DNA of 64,000 bases, from contig DASWJP010000099.1 in the NCBI GenBank assembly GCA_036397065.1, positions 1 through 64,000 on the forward strand, given 5' to 3'. This stretch comes from JAJFGI01 sp036397065. GTDB taxonomy: Bacteria; Pseudomonadota; Alphaproteobacteria; Kiloniellales; J153. The position numbers were made by a program, and so were the translations under genes. Below, piece by piece: positions 26,757 through 35,840 of this stretch; position 1 is the stretch's first letter, and each line of letters begins with the position of its first letter. Below the pieces are notes generated by a model. The model did not search any database, was not told where the DNA came from, and saw nothing but the letters and a program-made list of their open reading frames with translations.

Positions 26757-27614
26757 ATGAGCCAGGCCATCGAGACGCCTTCGGGCAAGGGCGCGGCGGA
26801 CGAGAATTTTCCCGTCGGTTCCTGGCTGCTGCCAGCGCGCCTGCGGCCGCATGTGGCGGTGTTCTATCGCTTCGCCCGGGCCATCGACGACATCGCCGAC
26901 AACCCGGCCCTGGCAGCCAACGACAAGATCGCCCGCCTGTCCCGATTCGCAGCGGCTGTCGAAGGGGACACCGGCGACGATCCGGCCCTGGCCACGGCGA
27001 TTGCCATTCGGCGAAGCCTGGCCGAAACCGGCGTCCCGGCGCGCCATTGCCTCGATCTCATCGCCGCCTTCAAGCAGGACGCCACGAAGCTGCGCTATGC
27101 GGATTGGGACGAATTGATGGGCTATTGCGCCCTGTCCGCCAATCCGGTCGGTCGCTACCTGCTCGATCTGCACGGCGAGGACCGAGCCGACACTGCCGCG
27201 TCCGATGCCCTGTGCAGCGCCTTGCAGGTGCTCAATCATCTGCAGGACTGCGGCGACGACCGGCGCGCCCTCGACCGGGTGTATTTGCCCCTCGATTGGC
27301 TGACGGCGGCGGGCGCGGATGTGACCGATCTCGATGCGTCCGCGTGCAGCCCCGGCCTGCGCCGGGTCATCGACCAGTGCCTGGATGGCGTCGACGATCT
27401 GATGGCCGCCGCCCGGACGCTGCCAGCGCGGCTGAAGAGCCGGCATCTGGCCATGGAGTCGGCGGTCATCGTGCGCCTGGCGATTCGCTTGACGGCGTTG
27501 CTCCGCGCCGGCGACCCGCTGGCCGGCCGCGTGGCCTTGCGCCGGCACGATTTCGTTGCCTGCGGCCTGCGCGGTGCCGGCGGCGAGTTGTGGCGGCGGA
27601 TGCTCGCGCCATGA
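26757..27614 (+). CDS. hpnC: squalene synthesis enzyme HpnC
   Basis: 285 residues; ATG 26757 has AGGGGG just upstream. A trans-isoprenyl diphosphate synthase fold with the first aspartate motif DDIAD (44-48) and a second DCGDD (164-168), both needed to bind diphosphate via Mg2+. In the HpnC-D-E route HpnD condenses two farnesyl diphosphates, HpnC turns presqualene diphosphate to hydroxysqualene and HpnE reduces it to squalene. Its stop overlaps hpnD by four bases (ATGA). Confidence 0.92.
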   Translation: MSQAIETPSGKGAADENFPVGSWLLPARLRPHVAVFYRFARAIDDIADNPALAANDKIARLSRFAAAVEGDTGDDPALATAIAIRRSLAETGVPARHCLDLIAAFKQDATKLRYADWDELMGYCALSANPVGRYLLDLHGEDRADTAASDALCSALQVLNHLQDCGDDRRALDRVYLPLDWLTAAGADVTDLDASACSPGLRRVIDQCLDGVDDLMAAARTLPARLKSRHLAMESAVIVRLAIRLTALLRAGDPLAGRVALRRHDFVACGLRGAGGELWRRMLAP

Positions 27615-28492
27615 CCAAAGCCGCGCGGGCAAACATCGCGAAGCCGGCGGCCAGCGAGGCCGCCGCAAAGGCGCGGGTCAACGCAGTGGTCGCCCGCTCC
27701 GGCACCTCGTTCCTGTGGGGCATGCGCATTCTGCCGCCGCCGCGCCGGGCGGCCATGTATGCCATCTATGCCTTCTGCCGGGCGGTCGACGACATCGCCG
27801 ACGAACCGGCCCCGACAGAGGCGAAACTGGCGCGCCTCGACCAATGGCGGCAGGAAATCGACCTCTTGTATGACGGCCGGCCGCGCGACCCGATCACCAT
27901 CGCCTTGCGCCAGCCGGTCGCGGACTATGCGTTGCCGCGCGCGGAGTTTCTGGCCGTCATCGACGGCATGGAGATGGATGCGCGCGAAGTCATGCATGGC
28001 CCCGATCCCAAGGACTACGCCCTCTACTGCCGGCGCGTCGCGGGTGCGGTGGGCAAGCTGTCCATCCACGCCTTTGGCGATACCAGCCCGGCGGCGCAAG
28101 AGTTGGCGGTCGTCCTGGGCGAAGCCCTGCAGACCACCAACATTCTGCGCGATGTGGCGGAGGATGCGGCCCGCAACCGCCTCTATCTGCCCAGCGATCT
28201 GCTCGACGCCCACGGCATCGAAAGCCGGACCGCCGAAGCGGTGCTGGCGCATCCGGCCCTGCCGCGGGTCTGCGCCGATCTGGCGGCCCGCGCCCGGGCG
28301 CGCTTTGCCGAGGCCCGGGCCCTGTTGGCGCGCTGCGACCGCCGCCGCATGCGTCCGGCGGCCTTGATGCTGGCGGTCTACGCCCGTGTCCTGGCGCGCC
28401 TGGAAACGCGTGGCTGGCACCGGCTGGATGTACCAGCGCGGCTTTCGCGCGGTGAAAAGCTTTGGATCGTCATCCGCCACGGTTTGCTTTGA
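27611..28492 (+). CDS. hpnD: presqualene diphosphate synthase HpnD
   Basis: 293 residues from ATG 27611, overlapping the hpnC stop by four bases. It carries RAVDDIADE (D60-D64), DGMEMDARE, YCRRVAGAVGKLS and the second motif LRDVAEDAARNRLYLP (D181-D185), typical of HpnD, which makes presqualene diphosphate from two farnesyl diphosphates. About 25 N-terminal residues precede the catalytic domain. A longer frame reading through hpnC is not real. Its stop overlaps the hpnE start by one base. Confidence 0.93.
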   Translation: MTKAARANIAKPAASEAAAKARVNAVVARSGTSFLWGMRILPPPRRAAMYAIYAFCRAVDDIADEPAPTEAKLARLDQWRQEIDLLYDGRPRDPITIALRQPVADYALPRAEFLAVIDGMEMDAREVMHGPDPKDYALYCRRVAGAVGKLSIHAFGDTSPAAQELAVVLGEALQTTNILRDVAEDAARNRLYLPSDLLDAHGIESRTAEAVLAHPALPRVCADLAARARARFAEARALLARCDRRRMRPAALMLAVYARVLARLETRGWHRLDVPARLSRGEKLWIVIRHGLL

Positions 28493-29769
28493 TGTCGCCA
28501 AAGCCCAAGGTCCACGTGGTCGGCGCCGGTATCGCCGGCCTCTCTTGCGCCGTGCGCCTGGTGCGCGAAGGGCATGACGTGCACGTGCACGAGGCGGCGG
28601 CGCAGGCGGGCGGCCGGTGCCGCTCCTATCACGATGCCAAGCTCGACCGGATGGTCGACAACGGCAACCACCTGCTGCTGACCGCCAACCGGGCCGCCAT
28701 CGCCTATGTGGACGAGATCGGCGCCCGCCACACCCTGCAGGGCCCGGCGCAGGCGGCCTTTCCCTTTATGGACCTGCGCAGCGGCGAGCGCTGGACCGTG
28801 CAGCCCAACGGCGGTCCGGTGCCGTGGTGGCTGCTGTCCCCCGCCCGGCGCATTCCCCATACCCGGCCGTGGGCGTACGCCGCGGGCTTGCGATTGGCTT
28901 TCGCCGGACCGGAGGCGACCGTTGCCGACTGCTTGGACCGGCAGGACCCGCTGTGGGCGCGGTTCTGGGAACCCTTGACCGTGGCCGCCCTGAATACGGC
29001 GCCGGAGGAAGCCTCGGCCCGCCTGTTGTGGCTGGTGGTGCGCGCCACCTTTGCCCGGGGCGAAGCGGCCTGCCGCCCCTTGATCGCCAGGGATGGCCTG
29101 GCCGCCAGCTTCGTCGACCCGGCCATGGCCAAGGTGCGGGCGGGCGGCGGTGCGATCGACTTCAACCGCCGCCTGCGCGCCATCGTTTTTGCTGGCGACC
29201 GGGCCCAGCGCCTGGATTTTGGCGAGACCCAGGTGCCGCTGGCCGAGGGCGACCGCCTGGTCCTGGCCGTACCGCCGCCGGTGGCGGCGTCCTTGCTGCC
29301 CGACCTCCAGGCCCCGCATGACATGCGGCCCATTGTGAATGCCCATATCCGCCTGCCGGCTCCGCCGGTCCTGCCCGCGGGCTTGTCCGGAGACTTGCCC
29401 CTGCTCGGCCTGATCGGCGGCACCACCCAATGGCTGATCGTCCGCGGCGATGTGGTCAGCCTGACCATCAGCGCCGCCGCCGGCCAGGCGGCTGAAAACA
29501 GCGAGGCCCTGGCCGATACCCTGTGGCGGGAGGCGGCGGCGGCCCTGGCCCTGGACCTGCCCGAGGCACCGCCGGTGCGTATCGTCAAGGAACGCCGCGC
29601 CACCATTGCGCAAACCCCTCAGGCCTTGCGCCTGCGCCCGCCGGCGCGCACCCCCTGGCACAACGTGGTGCTGGCCGGCGATTGGACCGATACGGGCTAT
29701 CCGGCAACCATCGAAAGCGCCGTCCGTTCCGGCTGGTCTGCGGTGCGGGCGTGCACGGACTCGCGCTAA
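28492..29769 (+). CDS. hpnE: hydroxysqualene dehydroxylase HpnE
   Basis: 425 residues, FAD-binding amine oxidase/desaturase family. The N-terminus VHVVGAGIAGLSCAVRL is the dinucleotide-binding motif, followed by GGRCRSYHD, and the C-terminal FAD motif VLAGDWTDTGYPATIESAVRSG is intact. HpnE reduces hydroxysqualene to squalene, the last step before cyclisation. ATG 28492 shares its first base with the hpnD stop. Phytoene-desaturase-like function is excluded mainly by context. Confidence 0.92.
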   Translation: MSPKPKVHVVGAGIAGLSCAVRLVREGHDVHVHEAAAQAGGRCRSYHDAKLDRMVDNGNHLLLTANRAAIAYVDEIGARHTLQGPAQAAFPFMDLRSGERWTVQPNGGPVPWWLLSPARRIPHTRPWAYAAGLRLAFAGPEATVADCLDRQDPLWARFWEPLTVAALNTAPEEASARLLWLVVRATFARGEAACRPLIARDGLAASFVDPAMAKVRAGGGAIDFNRRLRAIVFAGDRAQRLDFGETQVPLAEGDRLVLAVPPPVAASLLPDLQAPHDMRPIVNAHIRLPAPPVLPAGLSGDLPLLGLIGGTTQWLIVRGDVVSLTISAAAGQAAENSEALADTLWREAAAALALDLPEAPPVRIVKERRATIAQTPQALRLRPPARTPWHNVVLAGDWTDTGYPATIESAVRSGWSAVRACTDSR

Positions 29770-29889
29770 ACGGGTGATATGACGCCCCGTCGCAACCACG
29801 CCGTTCCGCTTGCGTCGGCTGGTTGGCATGACTAAGTAGAGCCGCTAGACTTTTATTGCAGTTTCATTGCGAGTTCCTGTACCTCACCC

Positions 29890-31932
29890 ATGACCGAATT
29901 CGACCGACTATCCGAGGCCCGCCGGGCTACCCATGGCGACCAGCGGGCGGCAGATGTGGTGGAAACGCGCGGTGACTCCACCGACTCACCAGCGATCCTC
30001 GACGATCTGACCGAGGCCTCCCCGTCCGACGAAGCGTTGGACCGGCTGGTGCGTGAGCAGCGCCAGGCGCTCAAGGGCGTGCAGCGCCCGGACGGCCATT
30101 GGGTGTTCGAATTCGAGGCGGATGCCACCATCCCGGCGGAATACATTCTGCTGCGGCACTTCCTCGGCGACATCGACGAGGATCGGCAGCGGCGCATCGC
30201 CAATTACCTGCGCGGCATTCAGAACGAAGACGGCGGCTGGCCGCTGTTTCATAAGGGCGTTGTGGATCTCAGTGCCACCGTAAAAGCCTACTTCGCCTTG
30301 AAGCTGGCGGGCGACGCTCCGGAGGCGCCGCACATGGCGCGGGCGCGGCAAGCCATTCTCGACCGGGGTGGGGCGGCACAGTGCAATGTCTTCACCCGCA
30401 TCGCCCTGGCCCTGTTCGAGCAAGTGCCGTGGCGCGCCGTGCCGGAAATGCCGGTCGAGATCGTGCTGCTGCCGCGCTGGTTCCCCTTCCATCTGTCGAA
30501 GGTGTCCTATTGGTCGCGCACGGTGATCGTGCCGCTGTTGATCCTGATGGCGCTGAAACCGCGCGCCCGCAATCCGCGCGGCGTGCGCATCGACGAATTG
30601 TTCCAGCGGCCGCCGAACGACGAGCGCTTTCCCATGAACGCCACCGGGGATGCCCTGGGGGCGTTTTTCGCCGGCCTCGATGTGGTTCTGCGCACGGCCG
30701 GACAGCGGTTGCCGCAAGGCAGCCGCAAGCGGGCCATTCGCAAGGCCCTCAAGTTCATCACCCCGCGCCTGAACGGCGAGGATGGCCTGGGCGGCATTTT
30801 TCCGGCCATGGCGAACGTGGTCATGGCCTTCGAGGCCCTGGGACGCTCGCGCGACGACCCGGAGTTCGTCATGGCCCGCAAGGCGGTGGACAAGCTGCTG
30901 CTAGACCGCGGCCCCGATGCCACCTATTGCCAGCCGTGCCTGTCGCCGATTTGGGATACCTGCCTGGCGATGCATGCCATGCTGGAAGCCGGCGAGGATC
31001 CGGACTCCGCGACCTTGCAGAAGGCCAGCGATTGGCTGCTGGAGCGGGAGATCACCGATGTGGTCGGCGATTGGGAATGGCAGCGCCCGGGCCTGCCGCC
31101 CGGCGGCTGGGCCTTCCAGTACCGCAACGACTTTTACCCCGACGTGGACGATACGGCGGTCGTGGTGATGGCCCTGGATCGCGCCGGCGATCCGCGCACC
31201 CGCCCGGCCATCGACCGCGCCACCGACTGGGTCCTGGGCATGCAGAGCGGCAACGGCGGCTGGGGCGCCTTCGATGCGGAGAACAAGTACTACTATCTGA
31301 ACAGCATTCCATTCGCCGATCATGGCGCCCTGCTGGACCCGCCGACTGTCGACGTGACCGCCCGCTGCCTGTCCATGCTGGCCCAGCTCGGCTTTTCCAA
31401 CAGCCATCCGGCCATCCGCAAAGGTCTGGATTTCCTGCGCAAGGAGCAGGAGGCGGACGGGTCCTGGTTCGGCCGCTGGGGGGTCAATTACATTTACGGC
31501 ACATGGTCGGCGCTGTGCGCCTTCAACGCCTGTGACGAGGACATGGCGGCCGCGCATATCCGCAAGGCGGTGGCCTGGCTCAAGAGCCGGCAGCGGCCGG
31601 ATGGCGGCTGGGGCGAGGATTGCGCCACCTACTGGCCGGACCGGCGCACCATGGCCAAGGACTCCACCGCCTCGCAGACCGCCTGGGCGCTCATGGCTCT
31701 GATGGCGGCGGGCGAGGTGGACTGCGCCGCCGTCCGGCGCGGCATCGCCTATCTGGAAGCTGCCCCCCGCCAAGGCGCCAAGTGGCGCGAGGCCCTCTAT
31801 ACCGGCATCGGCTTTCCCCGCGTCTTCTACCTGAACTATCACGGGTACAGCGCGTATTTCCCCCTGTGGGCCTTGGCCCGTTACCGCAATCTGCTGCGCA
31901 GCAACGAGGGGCGCGTGCGCTTCGGCATGTGA
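29890..31932 (+). CDS. shc: squalene-hopene cyclase
   Basis: 680 residues, the expected length. The catalytic acid motif DVDDTA (residues 418-421 for DVDD) and repeated QW motifs, for example QNEDGGWPL, QSGNGGWGAF and QRPDGGWGED, are all present. It cyclises squalene to hopene/hopanol at the membrane. There is a 40-residue N-terminal tail before the first repeat. It lies 120 bases after hpnE on the same strand. Its stop overlaps hpnG by four bases (GTGA). Confidence 0.96.
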   Translation: MTEFDRLSEARRATHGDQRAADVVETRGDSTDSPAILDDLTEASPSDEALDRLVREQRQALKGVQRPDGHWVFEFEADATIPAEYILLRHFLGDIDEDRQRRIANYLRGIQNEDGGWPLFHKGVVDLSATVKAYFALKLAGDAPEAPHMARARQAILDRGGAAQCNVFTRIALALFEQVPWRAVPEMPVEIVLLPRWFPFHLSKVSYWSRTVIVPLLILMALKPRARNPRGVRIDELFQRPPNDERFPMNATGDALGAFFAGLDVVLRTAGQRLPQGSRKRAIRKALKFITPRLNGEDGLGGIFPAMANVVMAFEALGRSRDDPEFVMARKAVDKLLLDRGPDATYCQPCLSPIWDTCLAMHAMLEAGEDPDSATLQKASDWLLEREITDVVGDWEWQRPGLPPGGWAFQYRNDFYPDVDDTAVVVMALDRAGDPRTRPAIDRATDWVLGMQSGNGGWGAFDAENKYYYLNSIPFADHGALLDPPTVDVTARCLSMLAQLGFSNSHPAIRKGLDFLRKEQEADGSWFGRWGVNYIYGTWSALCAFNACDEDMAAAHIRKAVAWLKSRQRPDGGWGEDCATYWPDRRTMAKDSTASQTAWALMALMAAGEVDCAAVRRGIAYLEAAPRQGAKWREALYTGIGFPRVFYLNYHGYSAYFPLWALARYRNLLRSNEGRVRFGM

Positions 31933-32627
31933 CGCGCATCGCCGTCGTCACCGGACTCGCCGCGGAAGCCAAACTTATTCAGAAGGCCCATCGCCGCGCC
32001 GGGCGCGATGCCCCGCCGATGGCCTGTGCCGGTGCCGATTCGGGCCGGGCGCAGGCCCATGCCGCCCGCCTAATCGCCGAGGGCGCCACCGTATTGCTCA
32101 GCTTCGGCCTGTGCGGCGGCCTGGATCCGGCGCTGCGCCCCGGCGATTTGCTTCTCGCCGAGACCGTGCTTCTCCCGGACGGCACCCGCCTGCCCACATC
32201 TGCGCCGCACCGCCACCGGCTGCGCGCACGCTTGGAAACCGCCGGAATCCGCTCTGTCGGCGGTACCCTCGCCGGCAGCGACGGACCCGTGGCAACCGCC
32301 GAGGCCAAGCGCGCCCACTTCGCGCAAACCGGCGCCTGTGCCGTGGATATGGAGAGCCATGGGGTGGCCGGTGCGGCCCAGGCCGCCGGCGTGCCGATGC
32401 TGGTACTACGCGCCGTGGCCGATCCGGCGGCACGCACCCTGCCGCGCGCGGCCTTGGCCGTCGTCGGGCCCGATGGGCGCCTGCGGGTGTTTCGCGCCCT
32501 GGCCACCATGTACGTGCGGCCGTGGGAAGGCCCGGCGCTGGTCCGCCTGGCCTATGAAGCGCGTTTGGGCTTCGATACCCTGGAGCGTGTGGCCGCCGAG
32601 CCGGACCTGTTATTCGGCGGCGACTGA
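31929..32627 (+). CDS. hpnG: hopanoid-associated nucleoside phosphorylase HpnG
   Basis: 232 residues from GTG 31929, overlapping the shc stop by four bases. It has the purine nucleoside phosphorylase/MTA nucleosidase fold: TGLAAEAKLI, LSFGLCGGLDPALRPGDLLLAE and the VDMESHGVAGAA acceptor loop. HpnG removes adenine from adenosylhopane to give ribosylhopane. The last 18 bases overlap hpnH on the opposite strand. A longer frame upstream inside shc is a shadow. Confidence 0.93.
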   Translation: MTRIAVVTGLAAEAKLIQKAHRRAGRDAPPMACAGADSGRAQAHAARLIAEGATVLLSFGLCGGLDPALRPGDLLLAETVLLPDGTRLPTSAPHRHRLRARLETAGIRSVGGTLAGSDGPVATAEAKRAHFAQTGACAVDMESHGVAGAAQAAGVPMLVLRAVADPAARTLPRAALAVVGPDGRLRVFRALATMYVRPWEGPALVRLAYEARLGFDTLERVAAEPDLLFGGD

Positions 32628-33770
32628 GCCGGAGCCCTTGCTCTGATCCCCGCCCGCCGGCTTCGCGTGCATGTCGGCGGCGGCGCCGGACACCAGCTTG
32701 TCGAAGATGAATTCGGCCGGGCGTTGCTTATCCAAAGCGATCTCCGGGGCCATGGGCGCGTGCGTTTCGAAGCCCGACAGGGCCACGCGCAAGGCCTTCA
32801 ACGGATGAGCCACGGTGTCGTTGACCGCCGTCGCTTCGTAGCCGCAATGGACCATGCAATTGGCGCACTTCTCGTAATTGCCGGTGCCGTACGTTTCCCA
32901 TTCGGTCTCGTCCATCAACTGGCGGAACGTACGGGCGTACCCCTCGTTCAATAGATAGCAGGGCCGCTGCCAGCCGAAGATATTGCGCGTCGGGTTGCCC
33001 CACGGCGTGCATTTGTAAGTTTGATTGCCGGCCAGGAAATCCAGGAACATGGTGGACTGGCTGAACTGCCACTTGCGGCCCTTGCCACGGCGGAAGATAT
33101 CGCGGAACAGGGTCTTGGTTTGTTGCCGGTTGAGGAAATGCTGCTGATCCGGCGCCCGTTCGTACGCGTACCCCGGCGATACGGTGATGCCCTCGATGCC
33201 AAGGCCGGTCACGAAATCGAAAAACTCGGCCACCCGTTCCGGCTTGGCGTTGTCGAACAGGGTGCAATTGATGTTGACCCGGAATCCCGCCGCCTTGACC
33301 ACTTGGATGGCCTTGACGGCGCGCTTGAACACGCCTTTTTGATCGACCGAGTGGTCGTGCTCCGTCTCCAGCCCGTCCAGATGCACCGAGAAGGTGAGAT
33401 ACGGGCTCGGCTTGAACAGGTGCAGCTTCTTTTCCAGCAGCAGCGCGTTGGTGCACAGATAGACGAAGCGCTTGCGCTTGACCAATTCGGCCGCGATCTC
33501 GCCGATTTCCTTGTGCAACAGCGGTTCGCCGCCCGGAATCGAGATCACCGGGGCGCCGCATTCCTCGGCGGCCTCGACGCATTCAGCCACCGACAAGCGG
33601 CGATTGAGGATCGCGTCCGGATAGTCGATCTTGCCGCAGCCCGGGCAGGCCAGATTGCAGCGGAACAACGGCTCGAGCATGAGTACCAGCGGGTACCGGG
33701 CTCGCCGCAGGATCCGCTGTTTCAGGATATAGGCGCCGACACGAAACTGTTGCCGTAAAGGTACCGACAC
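32610..33770 (-). CDS. hpnH: adenosyl-hopene transferase HpnH (radical SAM)
   Basis: 386 residues, starting at GTG 33770, which has AGAGG about seven bases upstream; the MSVPLRQQ start matches HpnH. The radical-SAM cluster motif is CNLACPGC (Cys38, 42, 45), followed by ISIPGGEPL. C-terminal Cys residues in CANCMVHCGYE may form a second metal site. HpnH joins a 5'-deoxyadenosyl radical to diploptene, giving adenosylhopane. It is last in the minus operon after hpnA, with a 103-base gap. Confidence 0.94.
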   Translation of the reverse strand: MSVPLRQQFRVGAYILKQRILRRARYPLVLMLEPLFRCNLACPGCGKIDYPDAILNRRLSVAECVEAAEECGAPVISIPGGEPLLHKEIGEIAAELVKRKRFVYLCTNALLLEKKLHLFKPSPYLTFSVHLDGLETEHDHSVDQKGVFKRAVKAIQVVKAAGFRVNINCTLFDNAKPERVAEFFDFVTGLGIEGITVSPGYAYERAPDQQHFLNRQQTKTLFRDIFRRGKGRKWQFSQSTMFLDFLAGNQTYKCTPWGNPTRNIFGWQRPCYLLNEGYARTFRQLMDETEWETYGTGNYEKCANCMVHCGYEATAVNDTVAHPLKALRVALSGFETHAPMAPEIALDKQRPAEFIFDKLVSGAAADMHAKPAGGDQSKGSGSVAAE

Positions 33771-33873
33771 GAGACAACCTCTCACAAAACTCGACTGGCC
33801 CGGCACTGGGCTGCCTGGGCACAGCCGCTATCCCTAGCGCCTTTGTCCGGCCCTGCCAAGCGGGTTGCCGGGA

Positions 33874-34869
33874 TCACTTTTTGGCCAGGTAGCCGGCCGC
33901 CTGGAACCACCGCACCGCATCGGCCAGGGCTTCATGCGCCGGCCGCGCCCGATAGCCCAGCGTTGCCGCCGCCTTGGCGCTGGAAAAGTACATTTTCTTG
34001 CGCGCCATGCGCACCCCATCGGCGGTGGCAAACGGCTCCCGGCCGCTCAACCGCGCCCAGGCTTCGGCGCCGTAGGCGATGGGCAGCACCAGATTGTGCG
34101 GCAAGCACAGGCGCGGCGGCCGCCGGCCGCTCAGGCGGGCGATCTCGGCCAGAATCTCGCGCAGGGTCAGATTTTCCCCGCCCAGCACATAGCGCTCGCC
34201 AATGGCCCCGTGGTCGAAGGCCAGCAGGTGCCCGGCCGCCACGTCCTCCACGTGCACCACGTTGAGGCCGGTATCGACGAAGGCCGGCATGCGCCCGGTC
34301 GCCGCTTCGACGATCATGCGCCCGGTGGGCGTCGGCTTGATGTCGTGCGGGCCGATGGGCGTGGATGGATTGACGATGACCACCGGCAAGCCCTCCTCGC
34401 CCACCAAGCGGCGCACCGCCTCCTCGGCCTGGTACTTGGAGCGCTTGTAGTGACCGATCATGTGGTCGAGACTGACCGGCGTGTCCTCGTCCGCCGGCGT
34501 GCCGCCCGCGTGCAGACCGAGCACCGCCACGCTGCTGGTATAGACGATGCGCGTCACACCCGCCTCGGCGGCGGCGCACAACAGGCGCGTGCTGCCGGCC
34601 ACGTTGGTCTCGTAGATCTCGGCCGAGCGCGGCACCCAGATGCGATAGTCGGCGGCCACGTGATACAGCGCCCGGCACCCGCGCACGGCCCGCGCCAGGG
34701 AGGCAGCGTCGTTTAAATCGCCCTCTACCACCTCCACCGGCAGATCGGCGATATTGCGCCGGTCGCTGGCGGCACGCACCAGCACACGGACGGCCTCGCC
34801 ACGGGCCACCAACTGCCGGGCGACGGCCGAGCCGACGAAGCCGGTGGCGCCGGTGACCAGGACGGTCAT
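33874..34869 (-). CDS. hpnA: hopanoid-associated sugar epimerase HpnA
   Basis: 331 residues from the ATG at 34869. An NAD-binding short-chain epimerase: VTGATGFVGSAVARQL, then YTSSVAVLG and the catalytic HYKRSKYQAEE (Tyr-x-x-x-Lys). HpnA is linked to hopanoid side-chain sugar steps. It overlaps the upstream nucleotidyltransferase stop by four bases, so the two are co-translated. The frame upstream of the start is open but not protein-like. Confidence 0.9.
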   Translation of the reverse strand: MTVLVTGATGFVGSAVARQLVARGEAVRVLVRAASDRRNIADLPVEVVEGDLNDAASLARAVRGCRALYHVAADYRIWVPRSAEIYETNVAGSTRLLCAAAEAGVTRIVYTSSVAVLGLHAGGTPADEDTPVSLDHMIGHYKRSKYQAEEAVRRLVGEEGLPVVIVNPSTPIGPHDIKPTPTGRMIVEAATGRMPAFVDTGLNVVHVEDVAAGHLLAFDHGAIGERYVLGGENLTLREILAEIARLSGRRPPRLCLPHNLVLPIAYGAEAWARLSGREPFATADGVRMARKKMYFSSAKAAATLGYRARPAHEALADAVRWFQAAGYLAKK

Positions 34870-35651
34870 CGGCCGGTGTCGCTGGCCAGCCGCGGCAACT
34901 CCTCGTCCGAGGGAAGATCGAGCAGGCTGGGAAACACTTCGCGCCGGGCCTTTTGCAGGTCTTCGGGAAAGTCGATCTCGACCCAGGGCAGGCCGGTGAT
35001 GTCCTCGACGTCGAAGGTCTTGGGCGGCGCGGCGAGGATCACGTCGCGCATGGCCTCCTCGTACATGGCATCGCGGCGCCTGGCGGTCACGTGGCGGTCG
35101 GCGGCGGCCCAGACCTTGCGGGCGATATCCGGGGCAAAGCGGCAAAAGCCGATCCATTCGCCCCACCAATCGTGCGCCAATTTCGGGCGCTTGTGGAAAT
35201 CGACCAGCACACCGTCGCGCATGCACAGCTTCACCGGGTCCTCGCCTTCTTCGATTTGCCGGTCCATGAGAAAACAATTGTCATGGGCGCTGTTCAGCAA
35301 GCGGACCATCAGGCGTTGGTCATAGAGCACATCGCCATCCATGAAGATCATGGGCTCACCGGCATTGAGCGCATCGCGCAGGGTCCAGAACGACACGATC
35401 GATCCGGCCTGATAATCCGGATTTTGCCGGGTGGTCACCATATCCCGGGCACCGATGCGCTCCACCTCCGCCTCGACCTCCTCGGCCCGGTAGCCGACCA
35501 CCAGATCGACATGGCCGATCCCGCATCGGCGCAGGATGGCGATATGGCGGGACAGCAAGGTTTCGCCGCCGAATGGCAATAATATTTTCGGCGGCAGCGT
35601 CCGGTCGTTCAGGCGCTGGCCGATCCCGGCCGCCAGAATACCCACTCTCAT
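34866..35651 (-). CDS. nucleotidyltransferase (sugar/phosphocholine cytidylyltransferase-like) coupled to hpnA
   Basis: 261 residues from ATG 35651, with AAAGGTG five bases upstream. The N-terminus GILAAGIGQRLND...PPKILLPFGGETLL is the nucleotidyltransferase signature (G-x-G-x-R-x(n)-PK), and MIFMDGDVLYD supplies the metal-binding Asp. Similar proteins activate sugars or choline phosphate as NDP/CDP forms. It overlaps hpnA by four bases and so is probably first in a hopanoid operon. Substrate and any hopanoid role are inferred. Confidence 0.78.
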   Translation of the reverse strand: MRVGILAAGIGQRLNDRTLPPKILLPFGGETLLSRHIAILRRCGIGHVDLVVGYRAEEVEAEVERIGARDMVTTRQNPDYQAGSIVSFWTLRDALNAGEPMIFMDGDVLYDQRLMVRLLNSAHDNCFLMDRQIEEGEDPVKLCMRDGVLVDFHKRPKLAHDWWGEWIGFCRFAPDIARKVWAAADRHVTARRRDAMYEEAMRDVILAAPPKTFDVEDITGLPWVEIDFPEDLQKARREVFPSLLDLPSDEELPRLASDTGR

Positions 35652-35686
35652 CGTCGCACCTTTCATCCAGCGGCCAATGGCGCCAG

Positions 35687-35715
35687 AGAATCCCGGCCGC
35701 GGCACGTCTTGTCAA
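35687..35715 (-). promoter_or_regulatory. candidate sigma-70 promoter for the nucleotidyltransferase-hpnA-hpnH operon
   Basis: On the minus strand a perfect -35 TTGACA (35715-35710) is followed after 17 bases by GATTCT (35692-35687), a fair -10. It lies 36 bases upstream of the nucleotidyltransferase start, in the 189-base divergent gap facing hpnM. Spacing is ideal; the -10 is weak. Confidence 0.45.
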
Positions 35716-35840
35716 CACGCTCCGTCATGCCAATGTGACTTAGCCTGGGTGCGCGCGACAGCTTGGGGATGGTCTGCTAGACTCCCGCGTACAGCAGAGG
35801 GTGCCGGCGTTCGGTGCCCGGCGGCAAGGAGGGATCGGAC

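Noticed and set aside
28378..29829. 483-codon minus-strand frame opposite hpnE
   Set aside because: Shadow of the GC-rich hpnE gene; no recognised motifs.
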